Source of the DNA: Amycolatopsis mongoliensis
Lineage (GTDB): Bacteria > Actinomycetota > Actinomycetes > Mycobacteriales > Pseudonocardiaceae
Assembly: GCF_030285665.1 (NCBI RefSeq)
Contig: NZ_CP127295.1
Span: 1,736,001-1,800,000, forward strand
Direction: 5' to 3'
Length of the DNA: 64,000 bases
Part shown: piece after piece, positions 8,347 through 15,398 of the stretch
Position numbering within the stretch: position 1 is the stretch's first letter
Layout: each line of letters starts with the position of its first letter
Position numbers and translations under genes: made by a program
Notes under the pieces: generated by a model
The model's input: the letters and a program-made list of their open reading frames with translations, nothing else
Told to the model about the DNA's origin: nothing
Databases searched by the model: none

Positions 8347-9549
8347 TCAGGTGCCCGTGGGTACAACGTCGGTACAACCGAGCGCGGAGTCGACGAGCGT
8401 CCGCGTCTGGTCCACCGCGTCCGGCCAGTAGCCGACGTAGGTGTTGAGCGTCACCGCGGGCGTGGTGTGGCCCATGGCGAGCTGGACGGTCTTGACGTTC
8501 GCTCCGCCGAAGATCAGCACCGTGGCGAAGTAGTGCCGCAGGTCACGCAGGCCGAAGCCTTCCGGCAGCCCAGCGGCCTTCACGGCCGGACGCCAGATGT
8601 ACGACCAGTCGGCCCGGTGGATCGGACGGCCGTCGCCCCGGGTGAACACGAGGTTGGCGGGCCGCCGGATCGGCCGGCGGGGGTCGGTCTCGTCGTCGAT
8701 CTCCTCCGGCAGAGACCGGAAGGTCTCCAGGTGGCCGCGCAGGGAGTTCGCGACCAGCGTCGGCAGCTCGTTCGCCCGGCGGCTGGTTTTGGTCTTCGGC
8801 GGGGCCAGGTACGGCGTGCGGCCGGACACCACGGTGAGCTGATGCCGGACCTCGACCTCCATCGCGTCGAAGTCGATCGCGTCCCGCTCCAGGCCGAAGA
8901 TCTCGCCACCACGCCAGCCGCAGCCAGCCGCCAGGTAGACGATGGGCCGGTACCGCTCCGGCAGCGCGTCGTGGAGCGCGTGGACCTCTTCGGGACGCGC
9001 GATGTAGTACTGGGCGTCCTCGATCTCCGGCAGCCGGATGCCGACGCACGGGGACGTCCCGATGCGCTTGTCGGCGACGGCCGCGTTGAACAGCGGGACG
9101 AGGGTCCCGAAGTAGACGACCGTGAGCGTGCTCGGAGCGAGCTTCGCGACTCGATCCTTTACCCAGCCCCGAATGTGGGAGCTACGGATCTGTGCGATGG
9201 GCAGCTCACCGAGCACGGGCACCAGGTGCCGCCGGATCACGCGCTCGGTGCGTTCGGCCGTGCTCGGGCGGTGCAGCAGCGTCTGCCGCCACTGGTCCGC
9301 GTAGTCCTTGAACGTCAGCCGTCCGGCGCGTGGGTCGACGTACTGGCCGCGCGAGATGTCGGCGTGCATGTTCGCGTCGTGCCGGTCGGCGTCGGCGCGG
9401 CGCTCGAACAGCTCGGTACGGGCTTGTCCGGTGTCCGGGTCCACCCAGCGCACGCGCCAGCGCTTACCGCGTCCGTGGCGCTTCGAACGCAGCCGTTCGC
9501 CGGTGACGGAGTCGCGTTTCCGCAGGTACCAAAGGTCGTCAACGGCCAT
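8347..9549 (-). CDS. int: Tyrosine site-specific integrase
   Basis: Integrase of the tyrosine recombinase family, 400 aa, expected to recombine the yajQ 3'-end att sites. An N-terminal arm-binding-like region (about 1-75) precedes a SAM-like core-binding domain and the catalytic domain. Catalytic residues visible are Arg213 (GCGWRGGE), Arg338 in LRDLRHYF (Arg rather than His at the first box-II position), the MGHTTP box and the nucleophile Tyr371 in TLNTYVGY. I chose ATG at 9549, preceded by GGGGGA, over a longer frame. Its start overlaps the rep stop by 11 nt, so it is probably translated from the rep message. The gene points to attL, 36 bp away. Confidence 0.93.
   Translation of the reverse strand: MAVDDLWYLRKRDSVTGERLRSKRHGRGKRWRVRWVDPDTGQARTELFERRADADRHDANMHADISRGQYVDPRAGRLTFKDYADQWRQTLLHRPSTAERTERVIRRHLVPVLGELPIAQIRSSHIRGWVKDRVAKLAPSTLTVVYFGTLVPLFNAAVADKRIGTSPCVGIRLPEIEDAQYYIARPEEVHALHDALPERYRPIVYLAAGCGWRGGEIFGLERDAIDFDAMEVEVRHQLTVVSGRTPYLAPPKTKTSRRANELPTLVANSLRGHLETFRSLPEEIDDETDPRRPIRRPANLVFTRGDGRPIHRADWSYIWRPAVKAAGLPEGFGLRDLRHYFATVLIFGGANVKTVQLAMGHTTPAVTLNTYVGYWPDAVDQTRTLVDSALGCTDVVPTGT
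8360..8376. repeat. Direct repeat near attL (possible integrase arm site)
   Basis: The sequence ggtacaacgtcggtaca here and ggtacaaatccggtaca at 14562-14578 share 14 of 17 positions; the three central bases differ. Both contain two ggtaca units 10 bp apart, and both lie just inside the element (about 50 and 95 bp from the att cores). This is the layout of arm-type integrase sites. This copy lies within the 3' end of the integrase gene. Confidence 0.4.
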
Positions 9550-10942
9550 GTGGTCCCCCACCGTCGTCGTCCTGGCCGTCGAGCTTGCGCCGGGCGAGGT
9601 GCAGTTCGGCGAACACGGCGGCAAGCCGTCGTTCCGCGTCGTTGTGGTAGCCGATGCCGGTCATGGACCAGTCGTTGACGACGGTCAGGACCTCGGTGTC
9701 GGCGATGCCCAGGGCCTCACGCTGCTCATCGAGGCGGTACTCCGCCCGGGTACGGCGGATCTGCCCGAACGTCGTCGAGTAGCGGCGGGACTTGGTCAGG
9801 AAGTGGCCCCGGAACCCGAGCATGTGCGCCCACTTCCGGAGGTTCAGCTCCCGGTACTCGGGCAGGCCACCGAGCCGCCACGCAGTGCGCATGAGCTGCT
9901 TGTGGTGCTCGGTGATCGGAAGCTGTTCGATGTGCTCGGCCGAGCGGATGCGGTAGTCGGAGCCCTCGGTGAGGCGGGTGCCCTTGGTGGCGTACTTGGC
10001 GACGTAGCCCGCGACGCGCCGGTCGTGCCAACCACCGTCCGAGTCCTCCGAGGCGCCTTCCGAGGCCGCGATGGGCTCCACGTCGACCTGCTCACCCCAG
10101 GTCAGCTCGACCACGCCGACCGCCGGGGACTCGGGGGCGCGTACGACGACGGAGGCCGCCGCGTCCTCGATCACGGCGGTCAGGAGGTCGCCGGTCACTT
10201 CGGCCGGCGGGGGCGGTCCGTCCGGTCCCTCGGGGCCATCGACGCGCACGACGGCGTGGAAGTGGATGAGGCCGCGCCGCTGGTACTCCGCGACCTTGGC
10301 GTAGGACAGGCGCATGACCTCGCGCAGCTCAGCCGGACGCAGCCCGAGGGCCCGAGCGAGCTTGCGCCCCACGGCGATGGTGAAGCGGCGCCACAGCTCC
10401 CCGGCGTGGGCTTGCCACAGCACCGACCCGACGTAGTCGTAGGCCTCCGGGTCGAGGGGCGTACCGAGGACGTCGTCGTACTGGGAGTGCAGCTCACCGC
10501 AGGAGCAGCGGCGCACGTGTCCATTGCGGAACGGTCGCGAGTGGACTTTCCCGAACGACGGCGCGGTCAGCGTCGCCAGCACGCGCAGGTGACCGGTGAC
10601 GGTCTCGGGGACACCCTTGCCCCCGGCCATGCCAGCGCGGATGAGGTGGAACGTGTCGTGCGCGTAGTGGGCGGAGCAGGACTCGCACACCGACGCGCGC
10701 CGGTTCTTGCAGGGGACGAACACGCTGCCGGACAGCTCGGCGACAACCTTGCCGGAGGAGTCGACCACAGTGGATCCCCCGGCCATCCGGACCGGCTTCG
10801 CGCAACCCCGAGCGGCCTTGACCTTCCCGGCCCAGGTGTCGAAGTTCGCGCGGGCGAGGACGTGCGACAGCGCCGGGTCCAGCGTGCCGGACTCCGAGAA
10901 CGCGGCCACCACCTCACCGAAGCCAGCCGGAGCAGCCACCAT
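9539..10942 (-). CDS. RepSA-like replication initiator (HUH type)
   Basis: Replication initiator protein, 467 aa, of the family found on pSAM2-type actinomycete integrative elements, which replicate by rolling circle when excised. Cysteine pairs in the N-terminal third (CKNRRASVCESC, CSCGELH) resemble zinc knuckles. The HUH metal-binding motif is IHFHAVV (His227, His229), and the likely catalytic tyrosines lie in GYVAKYATKG (Tyr313, Tyr317). ATG at 10942 overlaps the stop of the upstream gene as TGATG, so translation is coupled; an upstream in-frame extension is unlikely for that reason. The double-strand origin is unknown but may lie in the 13.2-13.7 kb non-coding region. Confidence 0.88.
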   Translation of the reverse strand: MVAAPAGFGEVVAAFSESGTLDPALSHVLARANFDTWAGKVKAARGCAKPVRMAGGSTVVDSSGKVVAELSGSVFVPCKNRRASVCESCSAHYAHDTFHLIRAGMAGGKGVPETVTGHLRVLATLTAPSFGKVHSRPFRNGHVRRCSCGELHSQYDDVLGTPLDPEAYDYVGSVLWQAHAGELWRRFTIAVGRKLARALGLRPAELREVMRLSYAKVAEYQRRGLIHFHAVVRVDGPEGPDGPPPPAEVTGDLLTAVIEDAAASVVVRAPESPAVGVVELTWGEQVDVEPIAASEGASEDSDGGWHDRRVAGYVAKYATKGTRLTEGSDYRIRSAEHIEQLPITEHHKQLMRTAWRLGGLPEYRELNLRKWAHMLGFRGHFLTKSRRYSTTFGQIRRTRAEYRLDEQREALGIADTEVLTVVNDWSMTGIGYHNDAERRLAAVFAELHLARRKLDGQDDDGGGPHGR

Positions 10943-11454
10943 CAGGCAGCCACCCCCGCCCGAGCGGCGCCCGGCCAACCGGTCCGGGTCGAGCGGCGGT
11001 CACCCCACACAACGGGACGGGACACCGAGTGCACGCCGTCCAGGCAGGGCACTTCGAGGACTTCCCCTCGCTCCACGAGGGCGTTCCAGCGCTCCAGCGA
11101 GACGCCCATGTTCAGGACCAGGTCCTGGACCAGCTCGGGGAGGTCAGCGAACCGCAGGTCGCAGAACCGGCGGCCCGTCTCCGAGTCCACATCGGACAGG
11201 CGGAACCGCTCGCCAGGCAGGCGACGGACCTGCGCGCAGTGGCGTTCCTGCCGGGCCACGACCATCTCCGAGTAGGAGCCGAACCGGCCCTCGCCCCGGC
11301 AGGTGCGGCAGGCGACGCCGGACCCGGGCGTGAGCGTGCCCATGCCCGAGCACGACCAGCACGGCGTCCACGCGATCACGGGAGCCTGGATGTGCGGCTG
11401 CCCGCAGCGGGAGCAGTCGAAGGTGAGCACGTCACCGAGCTGCATGGCGGTCAT
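10942..11454 (-). CDS. Zinc-ribbon-like small protein of the element
   Basis: A 170-aa protein I cannot name. The N-terminal 60 residues carry three cysteine pairs: CSRC (about 14-17), CWSCSGMG (about 32-39) and CRTCRGEG (about 49-56). The CxxCxGxG spacing is like the DnaJ zinc-binding centre. The remainder is acidic and mixed and ends in a basic, Arg-rich tail. It is immediately upstream of rep with overlapping stop and start codons, and 4 nt downstream of another Cys-containing gene, so all belong to one operon. A role in replication control or folding of Rep is only a guess from position. Confidence 0.72.
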   Translation of the reverse strand: MTAMQLGDVLTFDCSRCGQPHIQAPVIAWTPCWSCSGMGTLTPGSGVACRTCRGEGRFGSYSEMVVARQERHCAQVRRLPGERFRLSDVDSETGRRFCDLRFADLPELVQDLVLNMGVSLERWNALVERGEVLEVPCLDGVHSVSRPVVWGDRRSTRTGWPGAARAGVAA

Positions 11455-11457
11455 GGC

Positions 11458-11856
11458 TCAGACCCCCGCGCAGAAGCAGACGTAGGCCGTGCCGACGGTC
11501 CCGGTCACGGAGCCGTCCCGATCGCAGGCCGCGAGGGTGCCCCAGCAGTCCGGGCACCAGCCAGCGGGGCCAGCACGGTGCACGCGATCGGGGAACGTGC
11601 GGAACAGCGGGGCCAGGGAGTAGTACTGGAACGGCCCGACGACGGTGTAGGTCTCCCCCGCGTCCACGAGCGCTTCCCACTTCGCTTCGGTCAGCCCGAC
11701 GACGTCCGTGATCACGTCCTCGACGTACGGCGGCAGGTCACCGAACTTGTTGCGGCCGAACGGTTCCAGCGTCAGCGGGTTCTCGTCGGAGAACCGGAAC
11801 CGCTCCGGGATCACCGTCACGTACCGCTCGTCATCCAGCAGTGCAAGAGCGCCCAT
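11458..11856 (-). CDS. Small hypothetical protein, first gene of the rep-int operon
   Basis: A 132-aa protein with no family I recognise. Start ATG 11856 is well supported by GGAGG with 5-nt spacing. The first two thirds are acidic and aromatic-rich (VTVIPERFRFSDENP, FGDLPPYVEDVI). The C-terminal 35 residues hold four cysteines (WCPDCWGTLAAC, CFCAG), suggesting a metal-binding ribbon. The middle resembles a segment of the 170-aa downstream protein (RFRLSDVDSETG / DLPELVQDLV), so the two may be diverged duplicates with shuffled ribbon position. It is transcribed from the operator-containing divergent promoter. Confidence 0.7.
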   Translation of the reverse strand: MGALALLDDERYVTVIPERFRFSDENPLTLEPFGRNKFGDLPPYVEDVITDVVGLTEAKWEALVDAGETYTVVGPFQYYSLAPLFRTFPDRVHRAGPAGWCPDCWGTLAACDRDGSVTGTVGTAYVCFCAGV

Positions 11857-11887
11857 GTTCGCCTCCGTCGTCGCGCCGACCCGGTCA

Positions 11888-11967
11888 ACCTCCCTAGGGA
11901 GGTATTCTCAGATTGCACCTCCCTAGGGAGGTTGTCAAGCGAGGTGTGGAGGTCTCACTAGGGAGGC
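11888..11967. promoter_or_regulatory. Divergent promoter with GntR-type palindromic operators
   Basis: Two identical perfect 16-bp palindromes, acctccctagggaggt, lie at 11888-11903 and 11917-11932, 29 bp apart centre to centre. A degenerate third copy with an intact right half (ctagggagg) lies at 11952-11967. On the minus strand a TTGACA hexamer (complement of 11933-11938) abuts the second palindrome, so the operator would sit between -35 and -10 of the rep-int promoter. The third copy lies 35 bp upstream of the GntR start and could give autoregulation. The cognate regulator is inferred to be the adjacent GntR protein. Confidence 0.75.
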
Positions 11968-12002
11968 CGTACGCTGGACGTTGACGCAGCGAAGGAGACC
12001 CC

Positions 12003-12770
12003 GTGTCGGAACGGCTACCGCTCAGCAGACGGATCGCGGCCGACTTACGCGCCGCGATCATGCAGGGCGAACTCGCTCCGGGGGCCGTGCTTCCGTCCGA
12101 GCGACAGCTCATCGCTCAGTACGGCACGACGAAGGCGACGGCCGGCAAGGCGATTGCCTACCTGGTCTCCGAGGGCCTGGTGACGACCGAGTTCGGACGC
12201 GGCACCTTCGTCCGACGCCGCCCACCCCTCCGTCGCGTCTCGGCAGCACGACGCCACGCGGCCCACCGGGACACCGGGAAGCCCGTCTTCGACGTCGGAG
12301 CCATCGAGCAGGGCCGGGTTCCGTCGCGCCGGATCCTCTTCGTCGGGCGCGCTCCCCTTCCCGCGAACGCAGCTCATTGGCTACGCGCCTCACCCGGCGA
12401 CGAGGCAGTGGTACGCCGTCGTTTGCAGTTCCTCGACGAAGAGCCGGTCGTGGTCTCCGCGAGCTACTACCCGCTGTGGCTCGCAGCGGACACCCGGCTC
12501 GAATCACCCGACGCGCTCCCGGAGGGGCCCGACGAGCTGATCGAGTCGCTGGGGCACACGTTCTTCCGAGGGGTCGAGGTGTTCAGCGCGCTCATGCCGA
12601 CCCCGGAGGAGACGGAGCTGCTCAACCTCCACGCGGGGGTGCCGGTGATGCATATGTGGGACGTCGACTACGACAAGGACGGCAGGCCGTTGCAGGCCGC
12701 TCACGACGTCTACGCAGGCGACAAGCACGAGTTCATCTACGAATGGAACGAAGGCGACATTCAGCCATGA
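12003..12770 (+). CDS. GntR-family (HutC/UTRA) repressor of the element
   Basis: DNA-binding regulator, 255 aa. The N-terminal winged helix (about 5-70) has the GntR pattern (PLSRRIAADLRAAI, LPSERQLIAQYG, GLVTTEFGRGTFV); a UTRA-like effector domain follows (about 95-250). GTG 12003 is preceded by GAAGGAG at 11991-11997. By position and family it matches KorSA-type repressors that hold pSAM2-like elements quiescent by blocking the replication/integration promoter. It probably binds the acctccctagggaggt palindromes just upstream. Its stop overlaps the start of the HIT gene. The ligand, if any, is unknown. Confidence 0.88.
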   Translation: MSERLPLSRRIAADLRAAIMQGELAPGAVLPSERQLIAQYGTTKATAGKAIAYLVSEGLVTTEFGRGTFVRRRPPLRRVSAARRHAAHRDTGKPVFDVGAIEQGRVPSRRILFVGRAPLPANAAHWLRASPGDEAVVRRRLQFLDEEPVVVSASYYPLWLAADTRLESPDALPEGPDELIESLGHTFFRGVEVFSALMPTPEETELLNLHAGVPVMHMWDVDYDKDGRPLQAAHDVYAGDKHEFIYEWNEGDIQP

Positions 12771-13240
12771 CGAGCGAGTGGCCCGGCAACTGGGCTGACC
12801 GGATCAGCGGCGAAGCCTGTGAGATGTGCCAGTCGAGGCGCTTGGACGAGGACACCTACGGCATCCGGATCTTCGAGACGGCCGATGTGGACGCCGTGCT
12901 CCAGCGGGCCGATATCCAGCGCGGGTACACGCTCGTGATCTGGCGCGGACGTCACGTCGTCGAGCCGTTCGAGCTGACGGACTCGGAGGCGCAGGCGTAC
13001 TGGAAGGCGACGTTGACCGTGGCGAAGGCGCTGGCCACGTTCTATCGGCCACTCAAGATGAACTACGAGACGCTGGGGAACACCGTCCCGCATCTCCACA
13101 CGCACCTACTGCCGCGCTTCGTCGAGGACCCTGCTCCGGGGAGGCCGTTCCCGCTGCTGCCTCAGAGTGGCGACGAATCCAAGATCGATCCTGCGAAACT
13201 CGCCAGCGACGCTGCAGCGCTTCGGACTCTTCTCGGTTGA
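12767..13240 (+). CDS. HIT-family hydrolase of the element
   Basis: Histidine-triad protein, 157 aa, with the family motif HLHTHLLPR (about 108-116). HIT proteins hydrolyse or transfer nucleotide phosphates. An early CEMCQSRR segment resembles the Cys pair at the start of many HIT proteins. ATG 12767 overlaps the GntR stop by 4 nt, so the two are coupled; a longer open frame upstream lies inside the GntR gene and is a shadow. pSAM2 carries an unrelated nucleotide-hydrolase-like (Nudix) protein, Pif, that blocks redundant transfer; whether this HIT protein has a similar role is speculation. Confidence 0.85.
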   Translation: MTSEWPGNWADRISGEACEMCQSRRLDEDTYGIRIFETADVDAVLQRADIQRGYTLVIWRGRHVVEPFELTDSEAQAYWKATLTVAKALATFYRPLKMNYETLGNTVPHLHTHLLPRFVEDPAPGRPFPLLPQSGDESKIDPAKLASDAAALRTLLG

Positions 13241-13341
13241 GCCGCTGCCCGTGAGGCGGAGGCTTGGTGAGAACTTTCTCTACAGGATCAAGGCGGCCCC
13301 TGCGGGGCCACTCGGCCCCAGCTCTTTGCTCCGGCCAAGCC

Positions 13342-13381
13342 CTCGCGGGGGCGTGCGGCCTGGCGGCCGGTCCCCCGCGAG
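13342..13381. repeat. GC-rich stem-loop
   Basis: The arms ctcgcggggg (13342-13351) and cccccgcgag (13372-13381) pair perfectly, with a further ggcc/ggcc pairing possible inside the 20-nt loop. It may be a terminator for GntR-HIT or part of a replication origin. Confidence 0.55.
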
Positions 13382-13535
13382 TCGGCCGGGGCGAGTGGGC
13401 CGAAGGGTTCGGGTGAGCCGTGGATCCGAGAAGAGTTGTCCTCGCCGGACGGGCAGGTCTCCGAGATGGCCGGCGGGGCTCGCATGTTGCGTCCGTGGTT
13501 GGCCAGACGGCATCTCGTCAACCTCCCGGAGGGCT

Positions 13536-13610
13536 ATCACGCCGCGTCAAGGGGGCGGTTTCGGAGCTCAGTCACGGTCAGCGGAAGGTGCCCCCTTGAC
13601 GCGGCGTGAT
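13536..13610. repeat. Perfect 21-bp inverted repeat
   Basis: The arms 13536-13556 and 13590-13610 are exact reverse complements (core gccgcgtcaaggggg), separated by 33 nt. No transposase lies inside or beside it, so it is not an insertion sequence. It may be a terminator between the convergent HIT and nuclease-like genes, or an origin or transfer signal. Confidence 0.7.
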
Positions 13611-13659
13611 CGGGCTACGCCAGGTCGACGAGATACCGAGAGGCCATCCACTCTGTTGA

Positions 13660-14514
13660 TCAAGCCCCTCGCACCCGCATATTGAGCCGGTCAGTCACAC
13701 CATCAACGTGATCTAACCATTTTTCCAGGTGCACAAATGGGACCACGTCAAAAATACTTCGCCGATGCCTGCTAGCCTCCATCCACGACGCTCGATTCTC
13801 GTGCACAACTGCGACAAAATCGCGGTCTTGCAGCACCACTTCATCTACGCCGACAGGATCGACAACCTTTAAGTCTCCACCGGTGACACATGCCGGAAAA
13901 ATCGCACCGTCTCTCCCCGATTTTGTCTCCCCACCCAACATTGTGCGCCTGAGATCAAACGCGGCCTTAATAGGTGGATATCCAATCTCCGGCAGGACAT
14001 TCCTTGCCTTAAACCCTTTACCCTCTCTCTCGATTCTAACGATCTGCACCGCTTTTTCAATGTTGTTCAAGCGGAAGACTTCCCAGTCGTCGCCCAAGCC
14101 GAGCGTCTCCCAAGCGCGCTTGACTTGGTACGACTGGCCAGGCACAGGGTTAACAGGTCGATGCTTCTCAGCTTCCGAATTATCAACCTTGGAGAGCCTC
14201 AGCTCAAATGGCGGATTCCCTCGTTCATACGGCGTCCACGGCCTCGTAAAGGCGACGTGAGTCTGAGGACTACTCTTACACTCAATTACAACAATCTGCG
14301 CAATTGGATGCTCAGCTTGCTCGTCGGTGGCAATATACTTCAAGCCGATTACGTCGATCTCTCTCGGCTTTCCCTCGTCAGGATCCACATACGACCCCGC
14401 GATACGAGTAGAGTAACCGCGACACTCAAGCACCAACGCGACCCTCTGCTCAAGAAGAAATCCTGAGGCTAACAATGCCTCTGCAGTCTCGGCGTCAGTC
14501 GGCTTTTCACCCAT
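13660..14514 (-). CDS. PD-(D/E)XK nuclease-like cargo protein
   Basis: A 284-aa protein of unknown role with a restriction-endonuclease-like core in its N-terminal third: Glu22 in FLLEQRVALVLE, Asp54 in REIDVIG and Glu78-Cys-Lys80 in VVIECKSS, the E...D...ExK pattern of PD-(D/E)XK nucleases, as in Mrr-like or Holliday-junction-type enzymes. The remaining 200 residues match nothing I know. I chose ATG 14514; the frame continues upstream but only a weak GGGG ribosome site supports either start. The gene is visibly richer in A and T than its surroundings, which suggests recent acquisition. No methylase or partner gene adjoins it, so it could be a stand-alone anti-phage protein or a DNA-repair enzyme. 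Confidence 0.7.
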   Translation of the reverse strand: MGEKPTDAETAEALLASGFLLEQRVALVLECRGYSTRIAGSYVDPDEGKPREIDVIGLKYIATDEQAEHPIAQIVVIECKSSPQTHVAFTRPWTPYERGNPPFELRLSKVDNSEAEKHRPVNPVPGQSYQVKRAWETLGLGDDWEVFRLNNIEKAVQIVRIEREGKGFKARNVLPEIGYPPIKAAFDLRRTMLGGETKSGRDGAIFPACVTGGDLKVVDPVGVDEVVLQDRDFVAVVHENRASWMEASRHRRSIFDVVPFVHLEKWLDHVDGVTDRLNMRVRGA

Positions 14515-14561
14515 TGCCCCAGAGTACGTCGCCAGACGTCCGCAACCGACTCGCCGCGCCG

Positions 14562-14578
14562 GGTACAAATCCGGTACA
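14562..14578. repeat. Direct repeat near attR (possible integrase arm site)
   Basis: The sequence ggtacaaatccggtaca matches 8360-8376 except for the three central bases. It lies 94 bp inside attR, between it and the nuclease-like gene. Confidence 0.4.
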
Positions 14579-14671
14579 GATGGCACCAACTAGCGACGAC
14601 CGACGACGACCATCAACGGGCACAAACCCGCAGCTCAGAGCCCCGCGCCACAGCATTACCCCAGGCCGGAC

Positions 14672-14689
14672 GCAGTTCACGAATTACCG
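14672..14689. other. attR core (18-bp direct repeat, right copy)
   Basis: Identical to 8294-8311. With the following ctga it still spells the C-terminal residues QFTNYR and a stop in frame, so it is the displaced original end of yajQ. The hairpin that follows at 14703-14729 would have been the native yajQ terminator. Confidence 0.85.
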
Positions 14690-14702
14690 CTGATCCCCTC
14701 GG

Positions 14703-14729
14703 CCCGCGGGCGCCGTAGACGCCCGCGGG
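14703..14729. terminator. Hairpin terminator, originally of yajQ
   Basis: The arms cccgcgggcg (14703-14712) and cgcccgcggg (14720-14729) with a 7-nt loop lie between attR and the stop codon of the convergent lipoprotein gene. It now lies 6.4 kb from yajQ and can serve the lipoprotein gene on the minus strand. Confidence 0.7.
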
Positions 14730-15398
14730 TCAGGACGGTGTCACCGTCCAGCTCGCTTCGTACCCGTCCACCCGCAGGTAAGCCGGCCCACGGACCTCAC
14801 GGTCCACGTCCACATCGCCGATCTCGTTGACCAGCAGGTCGCGGTCCTCCTCCGAGTGGACCCACAGGCCGATGTTGCCCTTGGTCTTCGCCGTGAACTT
14901 CACGTGCGTGATCCCCGCCGGCACGCGCAACACCGCGTCGCCCTTGCCCGATGTCGGTGCGCCCGCGGCTACCGCCGGCAAGCTCCGGTAGTCCGCGATC
15001 GTTGCCGTCCAGGCCGCGTTCGCGAGGACCGTCACCTTTCTCGTCGGGCGGTCCGGGTCCGTGTTCAGCCACGTCGTGCCCTGGTACTTGCCGATCGCGT
15101 TGACCAGGCCGAACTCGCCGCCGTCGGTGCTGATGATCACGTTCGACCCGCACTTCGGGCAGTCGAACGTGAAGAAGCCCAGCTGGTCCGCCGGCCACGT
15201 CACCGCGAACTCGCCCTCACCCTTGCCTGTGTGCGTCTCGGTCGCCACGTCGCGCGGCGCCGGGGCTGCCGAAGTAGTTGGCGTCGGCACCTCAGTCGAA
15301 GACGACGTCGGCGCCCCGACGATCGTGCCGAACCCCGTCGCGGGTGCGCACGCGGACACCAGGACCACCGCCAGCAGGCAGGACAGCCGGAGTTTCAT
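14730..15398 (-). CDS. Putative lipoprotein
   Basis: A 222-aa exported protein of unknown function. The first 17 residues form a lipoprotein signal with lipobox VSAC; a Ser/Thr/Pro/Ala-rich linker (about 25-55) follows and then a compact beta-rich domain. That domain has a CPKC pair (about 80-83) in FFTFDCPKCG and short GxW/T strands that suggest a sandwich. ATG 15398 is the only sensible start. It is transcribed towards the integrative element and is not part of it, as it lies outside attR. No neighbour hints at its role. Confidence 0.8.
   Translation of the reverse strand: MKLRLSCLLAVVLVSACAPATGFGTIVGAPTSSSTEVPTPTTSAAPAPRDVATETHTGKGEGEFAVTWPADQLGFFTFDCPKCGSNVIISTDGGEFGLVNAIGKYQGTTWLNTDPDRPTRKVTVLANAAWTATIADYRSLPAVAAGAPTSGKGDAVLRVPAGITHVKFTAKTKGNIGLWVHSEEDRDLLVNEIGDVDVDREVRGPAYLRVDGYEASWTVTPS

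Larger units (their letters stand above)
13241..13659. other. Non-coding, hairpin-rich region of the element
   Basis: About 420 bp with no credible gene on either strand; open frames here are short and lack ribosome sites. It contains a short ggcccc/ggggcc hairpin near 13303-13317, the stem-loop at 13342-13381 and the long inverted repeat at 13536-13610. In elements of this type, rolling-circle origins and transfer loci lie in such regions, so this is the best candidate for the origin. No other signal was recognised. Confidence 0.6.
8294..14689. mobile_element. 6.4-kb integrative element (AICE-like) in yajQ
   Basis: The element is bounded by an 18-bp perfect direct repeat, gcagttcacgaattaccg. 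It carries, from left to right: tyrosine integrase and RepSA-like initiator on the minus strand with two small genes upstream of rep, a divergent GntR regulator with a HIT-domain gene, a non-coding hairpin region, and a nuclease-like cargo gene. The int-rep-GntR set is the core of actinomycete integrative and conjugative elements such as pSAM2. No FtsK/TraB-like transfer protein, no Spd genes and no excisionase were found, so it may be a reduced or mobilisable form. Integration at a protein-coding 3' end is less usual than at a tRNA. Confidence 0.88.

Noticed and set aside
13536..13610. The 21-bp inverted repeat as insertion-sequence ends
   Set aside because: Only 33 bp lie between the arms and no transposase is nearby.
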